DNA from: an uncultured Clostridia bacterium
GTDB taxonomy: Bacteria; Bacillota; Clostridia; Lachnospirales; CAG-274
Direction of reading: 5' to 3'
Assembly (NCBI GenBank): GCA_947629215.1
Contig: CANRCU010000176.1
Span: 1-5,191, forward strand
Length of the DNA stretch: 5,191 nucleotides
In this document: piece by piece, positions 1 through 5,191 of the stretch
Layout of the letters: every line of letters starts with the position of its first letter
How positions within the stretch are numbered: the stretch's first letter is position 1
The notes under the pieces: generated by a model
Databases searched by the model: none
What the model was told of the DNA's origin: nothing
Seen by the model: only the letters and a program-made list of their open reading frames with translations
Program-made: the position numbers and the translations under genes

Positions 1-743
1 CCGCTTTCCGAACGAGGCACAATATCCATTTGCGCCCATCGGTAGCCGCCCTGATGAGATTTTCTTCTGTATCTGCATGAAAGCCTTGTCCTTTTATCGG
101 CGAAATGCTCCTTTATCTTGTCGACCTTGATAAAATCATAATAAACATCAAGATCCTCCTCATGAACATTGCCCGTTTCGGCAAATATCCTTAGCCATTC
201 GGTTATTTGGGTTATATCTTCGGGCGGCATATCCTTCCCGTCAGCCTTTATTATCTCAAAGCTGTCATTTTCAAGATTGATATACAAAATTTTGTGATAT
301 ATAACGGAAAGTGCGGACATTGCGGCAGCGACCGCCGTGGAATCCGTATCGGACTCCATCAGACCGAATACCGTCCACGGATCTTCGGGGCTGCACTCGG
401 ATGAAGAAAAAATGCAGAATATCACCCATTTTGCCTCGCCCGAAACCGTTTTGCGCCTATAGCCGTAAAATATTTTTCTTTCGCCGCCGAAAACTCTTTC
501 CTTAACATATTCGGGATCGGAAAAACGCAGATATGCCTCCGTATATTCCTCATACATATATTTTTCGGTAGCTAATATACGCATATAATCATAAATGTTG
601 GTTATATTTTCAAAATCGCTGCCGAACTCCTCGCTTTTTTTCAGATATACATATTCGCCCGTAACAATATTTACACGGGCAAGCTGTAAAAAGACATCTA
701 CCAATGTTTTTTCTATAAATTTGTCACTTACTTCATGTTTCAT
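1..743 (-). CDS. Putative sensory/signalling protein with two tandem PAS-like modules (partial, C-terminus outside window)
   Basis: An uninterrupted frame of 247 codons runs from an ATG at 743 off the left edge. An in-frame TGA at 773-771 sits upstream, and a GAGGGAG ribosome site lies 7 bases before the ATG, so the start is well supported. No membrane segment or signal peptide is visible, so this part is probably cytoplasmic. Two related modules occur, at about residues 17-115 and 145-245. Aligned by hand without gaps, residues 44-115 and 174-245 share 21 of 72 identities, including YRRK (96-99 and 225-228), a downstream Trp (106, 236) and an ITxI...RIxA core. The ending GGYRWAQMDIVP resembles the last strands of PAS-type sensor folds that precede GGDEF or kinase domains in Clostridia; that family link is recalled, not tested. 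The output domain is not in the window, so neither diguanylate cyclase nor kinase can be claimed. The gene has its own promoter and follows the dcw operon after a terminator candidate. Confidence 0.72.
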   Translation of the reverse strand, partial: MKHEVSDKFIEKTLVDVFLQLARVNIVTGEYVYLKKSEEFGSDFENITNIYDYMRILATEKYMYEEYTEAYLRFSDPEYVKERVFGGERKIFYGYRRKTVSGEAKWVIFCIFSSSECSPEDPWTVFGLMESDTDSTAVAAAMSALSVIYHKILYINLENDSFEIIKADGKDMPPEDITQITEWLRIFAETGNVHEEDLDVYYDFIKVDKIKEHFADKRTRLSCRYRRKSHQGGYRWAQMDIVPRSES

Positions 744-750
744 TGCCGAT

Positions 751-757
751 CTCCCTC
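751..757 (-). promoter_or_regulatory. Ribosome binding site of the PAS-like sensor gene
   Basis: The minus strand reads GAGGGAG, 7 bases before the ATG at 743. It supports that start, together with the in-frame stop at 773-771. Confidence 0.75.
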
Positions 758-762
758 TTTGA

Positions 763-828
763 AATACGAATCACCCGTCTGTATTCATACCGATATGCCC
801 ATTAACACGGCAGGTACAGTACAGGTAT
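763..828 (-). promoter_or_regulatory. Possible structured 5' leader of the sensor gene with direct repeats
   Basis: The inferred leader can fold on the minus strand. ATACC (828-824) can pair with GGTAT (791-787), enclosing an inner TGCC (812-809)/GGCA (799-796) stem. AATAC (785-781) can pair with GTATT (767-763), just ahead of the ribosome site. On the plus strand, CAGGTA occurs at 811-816 and again at 822-827, spaced 11 bases, about one helical turn. The stems are only 4-5 base pairs and match no riboswitch that I recognise. This may be an operator, a weak leader fold or chance. Confidence 0.25.
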
Positions 829-843
829 AATGCGAATATATTT

Positions 844-872
844 ATTTTACATCATATGAAAAAAAAAGTCAA
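844..872 (-). promoter_or_regulatory. Sigma-A-type promoter for the PAS-like sensor gene
   Basis: On the minus strand, a -35 box TTGACT (872-867) and a -10 box TAAAAT (849-844) are separated by exactly 17 bases. The spacer is T-rich and the surroundings are AT-rich. Each box differs from the housekeeping consensus at one position. The inferred transcription start near 837 leaves a leader of about 94 bases before the ATG at 743. The promoter lies downstream of the PBP terminator candidate, which suggests the sensor gene is transcribed independently of the dcw operon. Confidence 0.65.
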
Positions 873-937
873 TTATTTACATATCGTTTTAATATGTTTG
901 CAAAATGTAATATTTTCTTGATTTTGCCGCCGTAAAA

Positions 938-968
938 GGCAAAAAGCGCATCTTTCGATGTGCTTTTC
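938..968 (-). terminator. Intrinsic terminator candidate at the end of the dcw operon segment
   Basis: The minus strand has an 11-base inverted repeat (967-957 and 952-942) closed by a GAAA tetraloop, with one A-C mismatch in the stem. The sequence after it is TTTTTGCCTTTT. It begins about 70 bases after the PBP stop codon. Read on the plus strand, the mismatch becomes a G-U wobble and TTTT follows, so the hairpin could act in both directions, although no plus-strand gene is present. The run of T residues is short, so efficiency is uncertain. Confidence 0.6.
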
Positions 969-1037
969 ACCTGTCACAGAAAAAAATATAAAATAAAAGA
1001 AGAAAAAAATTTATACAGACCGCAAAATGATGTGCGA

Positions 1038-3485
1038 TCAGCTTACCTTTATTTTCACAGGCGTATCTCTTGTTATTTTCACATTCGCCTGTGGTACCTG
1101 CGCATATACCTGACCTGCGCCGACCTTGTCTTTCAATTCGTTGTCTTTGTTCTCGTAATAATCGTCGCTACCGGCATCGGCATCTTCGTCGGTATCTTCT
1201 TCGTCGTTGTTTTCGGTATCTTCCTCATCGGAGATTTGAACGCCGTTGTTGTTTTCCACAAAGCAAGTAAAGCCCATAGCCTCTATCGTCTTTACGGCAT
1301 CTTCACTGTCAAGCCCCATTACATCGGGTACGCTCACAAGCTCGCTTTTGCCGCTTGAGCTTATATTCAACACTATGCTCGATTCTTTGTTTATCCTTGT
1401 GCCGGCAGGCGGATTCTGCTTGAATACGGTATCTCCGTTGCCTATAAGCTCGTAATTTATACCTTGGCTGTTGAGCTGTTTTACCGTTTCGGCAAGATTT
1501 GTATTGACATAATCGCCTATTTCCGTCTGATTTTCGTTTATTGCTCCGCTATCGTCAGAGGCATCTGCATCATAGCTCGGCTGGTATCCCTTATAATCTA
1601 TTATCTTTAACAGCACATCTTTCAGCATAGGCACGGGCGATATGTCACTGCCGTCATAATATCCCGGCGGACGGTGTATGACCGTCATTGCTATAATATC
1701 GGGGTCCTCAACGGGCATATACGCTATAAAACTTAAAGTATATTCGTCGTCGTCGCGGTTGCCCTGCTCTGCCGTACCCGTTTTTCCGCCTATGGCATAG
1801 CCCTCTATAACGGCTTTACGGCCTGTACCTGTGGACTGTACCACACTTTCAAGATATTTTCTTATAATATCGGAAGTTTCTTTTGAGATAACTTTTCTTA
1901 TCACGGTCGGCTTATTTTCTTTGACAAGCCCTCCGTTGCTGTCCAGAACCTGAGAGATAACATACGGCTGCATAAGGTTGCCGCCGTTTATGGCTGCGCA
2001 AAGCGCATTCAGCGATTGCAGCGCCGTTGCATTAAAGCCCTGACCGAAAGAGCTTGTTGCCAGCTCTGCGCTGTGCAGCTGGTCAAGACTGTAACTTAAA
2101 TTCGGCGAATCCGCGCTGACCTCACCCGGAAGGTCGATACCGGTTTTTTCACCGTAACCGAATGCTTTGTGCCAATTATAATATTTTTCGGCGCCAAGTT
2201 TGGTTATTATCTCCATCATAGCCACGTTGCAGGAGTCCGCAAGCGCATCTTCAAGCGATATAGTACCGTGACCGTCTAAATTGTGACATCCTATCTCGTA
2301 ATCGGCAACTACCTTTTTACCGGGACAGTAGAAAGTTTCGTTAGGGCTTATAACGCCCTCTTCAAGCGCCATTGCCACAAGTATCGGCTTATATATGGAA
2401 CCGGGTTCGTAAGTTTCGGTTATAGCAAAATTACGCCATGATTTATAATTTTTCCAAGCGTCAAAATCCATACCTATCGACTTTTTTGTATCCTCGTCAT
2501 AGCGATCCCATGTTTTTTTCAGCCCCTCTTCTACCTCTTTACTAAGGTTGCTCGGCGCATTGGGATCGAATGTGGGATACTGTGACATGGCAAGTATGGC
2601 GCCCGTTTTAGGGTTCATAATTATGCAAGCCGTATTTTCGGGTTCATATGCCAGATATGCATTTCTGCACGCCTCGTCCGCATATTGCTGAAGCGTTGTA
2701 TCTATGGTCGATACAAGAGTACAACCCTGTACGGCAGATGCATTTTTTGTAACAACGTTTGAATCGTCGTTGACAGCGCGGAACTCACGCCCTGCGACAC
2801 CGGTCATTTCGGTATTGTAATAATTTTCAAGCCCCCATGAGCTTTCGCCGTTATCGCCGTTTATAAAGCCAATCACCTGCGAAGGCATATTTTTTTGCGG
2901 ATATACCCTGAGATTGTCGTCCTCACAAATTATCCACGCATAATTCAGCGCTTTTAACTGTTGACCCGTTTCGTAAGGTACTTTTTTGGCAAGCACCTTA
3001 TAATTTGTATCCTCAGCCGGTACCCCGTTTGCATCATATTTTACATAACCGGTAAGAGTTTCCATGGGTATATCAAGCAATTGGTTGAGCATTTCAAGCG
3101 TTTTGTTCCATTTCTCCTCAGCCGCTTTTTTCGTATCATCGTCGGCTTTTTCACCCGTGTTTGCAAGATATTCCTGCACCATGAGCCTTACATCAAGCAC
3201 CACCGTGTAAACCACCGTCGACGTAGCAAGCGGCATCTGATTGCAGTCCAGTATACTGCCTCTTGTAGGAAGTATCGACTTATCACCGCCGGTCATAAGC
3301 ATACTTTTCAGCTCCGACTCGTACTCGTTGCCATGAACAAGTTTAATATATGTAACACGACCCACACCTATTGCAGCTATTACCGCAATAAGTACGATCA
3401 TCATAAAAATTACCTTTGCGCCGTTCACTGTATTTGATACACTTGCTTTTTTTACCGGCGTATCATCCTTTTGTTTCTTCTGCAT
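1038..3485 (-). CDS. Class B penicillin-binding protein (FtsI/PbpB/SpoVD family) with C-terminal PASTA domains
   Basis: Membrane-anchored D,D-transpeptidase of 815 residues that cross-links peptidoglycan at the septum, or in the spore cortex if it is a SpoVD type. A short basic tail precedes one membrane helix (about 22-44). The dimerisation/pedestal region (about 70-245) carries TRGSILD at 74-80. The transpeptidase domain shows SIYK (nucleophile S363, K366), SCN (418-420) and KTGT (568-571), so it looks catalytically intact. Two PASTA-like regions follow, at about 656-710 and 717-815. The second is split by an acidic stretch at about 751-787. C387 and C400 form a CPG...C pair in the transpeptidase domain. 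The ATG at 3485 has an AAGGGG ribosome site 9 bases upstream and an in-frame stop directly before it. It lies 38 bases after ftsL, probably co-transcribed. Two PASTA domains favour a PbpB-like vegetative role, but SpoVD is not excluded, so no symbol is given. Confidence 0.95.
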   Translation of the reverse strand: MQKKQKDDTPVKKASVSNTVNGAKVIFMMIVLIAVIAAIGVGRVTYIKLVHGNEYESELKSMLMTGGDKSILPTRGSILDCNQMPLATSTVVYTVVLDVRLMVQEYLANTGEKADDDTKKAAEEKWNKTLEMLNQLLDIPMETLTGYVKYDANGVPAEDTNYKVLAKKVPYETGQQLKALNYAWIICEDDNLRVYPQKNMPSQVIGFINGDNGESSWGLENYYNTEMTGVAGREFRAVNDDSNVVTKNASAVQGCTLVSTIDTTLQQYADEACRNAYLAYEPENTACIIMNPKTGAILAMSQYPTFDPNAPSNLSKEVEEGLKKTWDRYDEDTKKSIGMDFDAWKNYKSWRNFAITETYEPGSIYKPILVAMALEEGVISPNETFYCPGKKVVADYEIGCHNLDGHGTISLEDALADSCNVAMMEIITKLGAEKYYNWHKAFGYGEKTGIDLPGEVSADSPNLSYSLDQLHSAELATSSFGQGFNATALQSLNALCAAINGGNLMQPYVISQVLDSNGGLVKENKPTVIRKVISKETSDIIRKYLESVVQSTGTGRKAVIEGYAIGGKTGTAEQGNRDDDEYTLSFIAYMPVEDPDIIAMTVIHRPPGYYDGSDISPVPMLKDVLLKIIDYKGYQPSYDADASDDSGAINENQTEIGDYVNTNLAETVKQLNSQGINYELIGNGDTVFKQNPPAGTRINKESSIVLNISSSGKSELVSVPDVMGLDSEDAVKTIEAMGFTCFVENNNGVQISDEEDTENNDEEDTDEDADAGSDDYYENKDNELKDKVGAGQVYAQVPQANVKITRDTPVKIKVS

Positions 3486-3494
3486 TCATAAATA

Positions 3495-3500
3495 CCCCTT
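3495..3500 (-). promoter_or_regulatory. Ribosome binding site of the PBP gene
   Basis: The minus strand reads AAGGGG, 9 bases before the ATG at 3485, inside the 38-base gap after ftsL. An in-frame TGA (3488-3486) directly abuts the start codon, so the protein cannot extend upstream. Confidence 0.6.
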
Positions 3501-3523
3501 ACTGCTGTTCACGGTCATTTTTG

Positions 3524-4048
3524 TTAATCTTTTTTCAGACCGATTTTTTCGAGAAAACTCTCTTTTTTTGCTTTTGCCACATCGTCGTCATACTGTACCG
3601 AATAACTGTCTTTCGGAACATTTATACTGACAATCTGATACGGCACCGCCGCCTGCATACCGAATTTGGTAACAGCCGTTTTCTTTATTTCTTCCATATC
3701 CAAGGTTTCGTTAAGTTTCATCTCGATACGCTCTGTAGATGCATCCACCTGCCGTGTAAGCCGGCGCACACTTGTCATTTCCGACTTGATCTCGCCTTTT
3801 TTTGCATATATGCAAAGCAGAGCAAGCGAAAGAGATACGATCGTAATAATGCAAAAAACTATAGGCAGAATATATGCATTGACCCTTTCTCTTACCCTGA
3901 CATAGCTTCTTTCCGCAGGTACTGTTCTTTTTCTTTTCGGCGGATATTCACGCTGCGGAAGCACAGGTGCAACACTGCTGTTCATATACATATATGAGTT
4001 GCGTCCCTCAATAACATTGGTTCTTCTTCGAGGCGCTGTGTTTCGCAT
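3524..4048 (-). CDS. ftsL: FtsL/DivIC-like cell division protein
   Basis: Bitopic divisome protein of 174 residues. It is assigned from its place between rsmH and a class B PBP and from its architecture, because FtsL sequences are poorly conserved. A strongly basic cytoplasmic tail of about 58 residues (RRR near the start, then PPKRKR) leads into one membrane helix at about 59-81. After this comes a charged, heptad-like segment (about 85-117) suited to a coiled coil with DivIC/FtsB. A tail with MEEIKKTAVTKFGM then resembles the usual end of FtsL/DivIC extracytoplasmic domains. FtsL normally recruits and activates the FtsW/septal PBP pair, and that PBP is encoded next. A GTG at 4057 would add three residues, but it overlaps the SD, so the ATG at 4048 is preferred. 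The protein is longer than the roughly 120 residues usual for Bacillus FtsL, mostly because of both tails. Confidence 0.8.
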   Translation of the reverse strand: MRNTAPRRRTNVIEGRNSYMYMNSSVAPVLPQREYPPKRKRTVPAERSYVRVRERVNAYILPIVFCIITIVSLSLALLCIYAKKGEIKSEMTSVRRLTRQVDASTERIEMKLNETLDMEEIKKTAVTKFGMQAAVPYQIVSINVPKDSYSVQYDDDVAKAKKESFLEKIGLKKD

Positions 4049-4056
4049 ATTACCCA

Positions 4057-4065
4057 CTCCTTTCC
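4057..4065 (-). promoter_or_regulatory. Ribosome binding site that decides the ftsL start
   Basis: The minus strand reads GGAAAGGAG, a strong SD ending 8 bases before the ATG at 4048. The last G of the SD is the first base of the competing GTG codon at 4057-4055, which leaves no spacing for that GTG. Initiation at 4048 is therefore much more likely. Confidence 0.85.
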
Positions 4066-4085
4066 GTCGGCTGTCAGACCGAACG

Positions 4086-5024
4086 TTATATCTTTTGCGC
4101 TATTCTTAATTTTGCGCTGTGCGAACGCTTGTTAATGCCAAGTTCTTCTTCGCTTGGCAGTATAGGTTTTTTGGTAATTATCTTTATGACAGGCTTTTTG
4201 CCGCATACACATACGGGAAAATCCTGCGGACAGGTACACGGATCGGCAAGCCGCCTGAATGTATTCTTGACTATCCTGTCCTCCAGGGAATGGAAGGTTA
4301 TTATACATATCCTGCCGCCCGGATTTAACAGCTCAGCCATTTTTTCGATCGTATTTTCAAGTATTTCAAGCTCCCCGTTTACCTCTATACGTATAGCTTG
4401 AAATGTGCGTTTTGCGGGGTGAGGCCCGTCGGCTCTTGCCCCCTTCGGCACTGCCTTTTTTATAACGCCGACCAGCTCGAAAGTCGTTTCGATAGGTTTT
4501 ATCCGACGTTCGTTTACTATAAATTCTGTGATACGTTTGGCCCATTTCTCCTCGCCGTAATCCCGTATGATGCGGTAAAGCTCGTCCTGCGGGTAGGTAT
4601 TTACAACCGAATAAGCAGAGAAACTTTTTCTTACGTCCATGCGCATATCAAGCGGTGCGTCATGTTGATAAGAAAAGCCTCTCTTCGCTTCATCCAGTTG
4701 AAAGGAGGATACGCCAAGATCCAGTAAAATTCCGTCAATTCCGCTTTTGTAAAGCTGTTCTTTCTCGGCTATTTCTTCTATCCGAGAAAAATTTTCATGT
4801 ACATAGGTAACATTGTCAAATGCTGCCAGTCTTTTTTTTGCCGCCGCTATTGCATCGGCATCACGGTCTATACCGATAAGCCTGCCCTCTTTTGAAAGCA
4901 CCGAGGCTATATAAAAACTGTGTCCTCCGCCGCCGAGCGTTCCGTCGACATATACTCCGTCGGGTCTGATATTCAGCCCTTCTATACATTCTTCAAGCAA
5001 GACCGATATATGTTTAAACTCCAT
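4086..5024 (-). CDS. rsmH: 16S rRNA (cytosine(1402)-N(4))-methyltransferase RsmH
   Basis: Cytoplasmic SAM-dependent enzyme (formerly MraW) that N4-methylates C1402 of 16S rRNA in the ribosomal P-site region. The 312 residues match the usual family length. Visible motifs are the SAM-binding loop DGTLGGGGHS (27-36), GIDRD (51-55), LDLGVSSFQLD (101-111), PLDMRM (124-129), HPAKRTFQAIRIEVN (202-216) and ITFHSLEDRIVK (242-253). C-terminally, two CxC pairs (C263/C265 and C272/C274) lie in a CTCPQDFPVCVCGKKP segment; I recall this from clostridial relatives, and it could bind metal. The protein ends with the family's SAKLR motif (303-307). The ATG at 5024 has an AGGTGA ribosome site 4 bases upstream, 12 bases after the mraZ stop. 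mraZ-rsmH is the standard head of the dcw cluster. No key residue appears to be missing. Confidence 0.97.
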   Translation of the reverse strand: MEFKHISVLLEECIEGLNIRPDGVYVDGTLGGGGHSFYIASVLSKEGRLIGIDRDADAIAAAKKRLAAFDNVTYVHENFSRIEEIAEKEQLYKSGIDGILLDLGVSSFQLDEAKRGFSYQHDAPLDMRMDVRKSFSAYSVVNTYPQDELYRIIRDYGEEKWAKRITEFIVNERRIKPIETTFELVGVIKKAVPKGARADGPHPAKRTFQAIRIEVNGELEILENTIEKMAELLNPGGRICIITFHSLEDRIVKNTFRRLADPCTCPQDFPVCVCGKKPVIKIITKKPILPSEEELGINKRSHSAKLRIAQKI

Positions 5025-5028
5025 ACCG

Positions 5029-5034
5029 TCACCT
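5029..5034 (-). promoter_or_regulatory. Ribosome binding site of rsmH
   Basis: The minus strand reads AGGTGA, only 4 bases before the ATG at 5024 and immediately after the mraZ stop. It is a non-consensus SD with tight spacing, so rsmH translation may depend partly on coupling to mraZ; the coupling is inference. Confidence 0.5.
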
Positions 5035-5036
5035 GC

Positions 5037-5191
5037 TTACAATCCGTACTGTGCCAGAGCTGCCAGCATTTCTTCTTCGCTGACCTCGGTTTCACGTTCA
5101 TATGCCCTGTAATTGTCGGCATCCCATATTTCGATATGATCTCTTGCACCGATAGTCACAACGTCCTTTTTCAGCCCCGCAAAATCCTTTA
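5037..5191 (-). CDS. mraZ: Transcriptional regulator MraZ (partial, C-terminal 50 residues)
   Basis: Only the last 50 residues and a TAA stop (5039-5037) are in the window; the start lies beyond the right edge. The visible part holds LKKDVVTIGARDHIEIWD, which matches the second SpoVT/AbrB-like half of MraZ (the family pattern is roughly LxxxVxxxGxxxxxEIWD). It ends with an acidic helix that includes SEEEMLAALAQ. MraZ is a ring-forming DNA-binding protein that usually regulates its own dcw operon through direct repeats upstream of mraZ; those would lie outside this window. The position directly before rsmH, with a 12-base gap, confirms the assignment. The fragment is short, but sequence and context agree. 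Confidence 0.92.
   Translation of the reverse strand, partial: KDFAGLKKDVVTIGARDHIEIWDADNYRAYERETEVSEEEMLAALAQYGL

Larger units (their letters stand above)
744..1037. other. 294-base intergenic region between the PBP gene and the sensor gene
   Basis: No supportable gene lies here. Reading on the minus strand from the PBP stop, it holds a very A/T-rich stretch (about 975-1012 on the plus strand, T-rich in the PBP transcript). Then come the terminator hairpin (967-942), an overlapping TTTTGCC/GGCAAAA inverted repeat (922-944), another AT-rich stretch, the sensor promoter (872-844), the leader and the ribosome site. The layout is that of an operon boundary: stop, terminator, new promoter. Confidence 0.8.

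Noticed and set aside
207..505. Two overlapping short plus-strand frames
   Set aside because: They are antisense to the open-ended sensor gene, whose duplicated modules show that the minus strand codes.
802..831. Plus-strand TTAACA-N18-TATAAT promoter-like sequence
   Set aside because: It points towards the terminator and the 3' end of the PBP gene, with no plus-strand gene or clear RNA downstream. AT-rich intergenic DNA gives such matches by chance.
960..1358. Plus-strand 132-codon open frame overlapping the 3' end of the PBP gene
   Set aside because: It is the antisense shadow of the acidic PASTA region and the intergenic DNA. It has no ribosome site or recognisable domain, and its hydrophobic run (valine, isoleucine and phenylalanine) is the complement of D/E codons.
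2961..3437. Plus-strand 158-codon open frame antisense to the PBP N-terminal region
   Set aside because: It is a shadow frame with biased composition. The minus-strand PBP dimerisation domain is clear.
3486..3518. Ten-codon mini-frame (ATG at 3518, TGA at 3488-3486) ending directly before the PBP start
   Set aside because: It has no SD before its ATG, and such a short frame arises easily by chance. Translational coupling is possible but unsupported.
3416..3997. Plus-strand 193-codon open frame antisense to ftsL and the PBP start
   Set aside because: The composition is rich in Phe, Cys, His and Arg, as expected from the antisense of a real gene. It has no ribosome site and no family resemblance. 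ftsL on the other strand explains the DNA fully.
4066..4085. Small imperfect hairpin in the rsmH-ftsL gap, just before the ftsL ribosome site
   Set aside because: The stem is only about 5 base pairs with a bulge or G-U pair, and no T-run follows, so neither a terminator nor a regulatory element can be supported.
1..5191. Search for CRISPR arrays, insertion sequences, tRNA/rRNA genes, toxin-antitoxin pairs or a novel defence system
   Set aside because: No spaced long repeats, transposase motifs, terminal inverted repeats or RNA gene signatures were seen. The genes are core division genes plus one sensory gene.

Overview
The window looks like chromosomal DNA of a low-to-medium GC Gram-positive bacterium of the Clostridia (Ruminococcaceae/Oscillospiraceae-like). 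The support is the gene order mraZ-rsmH-ftsL-PBP, a class B penicillin-binding protein (PBP) with C-terminal PASTA domains, clostridial-type RsmH cysteine motifs, purine-rich Shine-Dalgarno (SD) sequences and frequent ATA codons. The family-level placement is inference. All genes lie on the minus strand, so transcription runs from high to low coordinates.

Region by region, in transcription order: 5191-5037 is the 3' end of mraZ, cut by the window edge. 5024-4086 is rsmH (16S rRNA m4C1402 methyltransferase). 4048-3524 is an FtsL/DivIC-like septal protein, whose start is better placed at an internal ATG than at the upstream GTG. 3485-1038 is a class B PBP (FtsI/PbpB/SpoVD family) with two PASTA-like domains, the second split by an acidic insertion. 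The gaps of 12, 37 and 38 bases indicate one operon, the 5' part of the division and cell wall (dcw) cluster. A 294-base intergenic region follows, with a hairpin/T-tract terminator candidate and a well-formed sigma-A promoter (TTGACT-N17-TAAAAT). The promoter drives a gene that starts at 743 and runs off the left edge. Its first 247 residues contain two diverged copies of a PAS-like sensory module. Its output domain lies outside the window.

The first four genes form one functional unit. MraZ is the cluster's DNA-binding regulator, RsmH tunes the ribosomal decoding centre, FtsL is a bitopic divisome scaffold, and the PBP is the septal (or spore-cortex) transpeptidase that works with it. murE, murF and mraY, which often follow, are absent here: the cluster is punctuated and followed by an unrelated sensory gene. 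No mobile element, CRISPR array, tRNA or rRNA was seen. The window is mostly ordinary core genome. The points most worth a second look are the duplicated PAS-like module, the acidic insertion in the second PASTA domain, and the cysteine pair in the transpeptidase domain.
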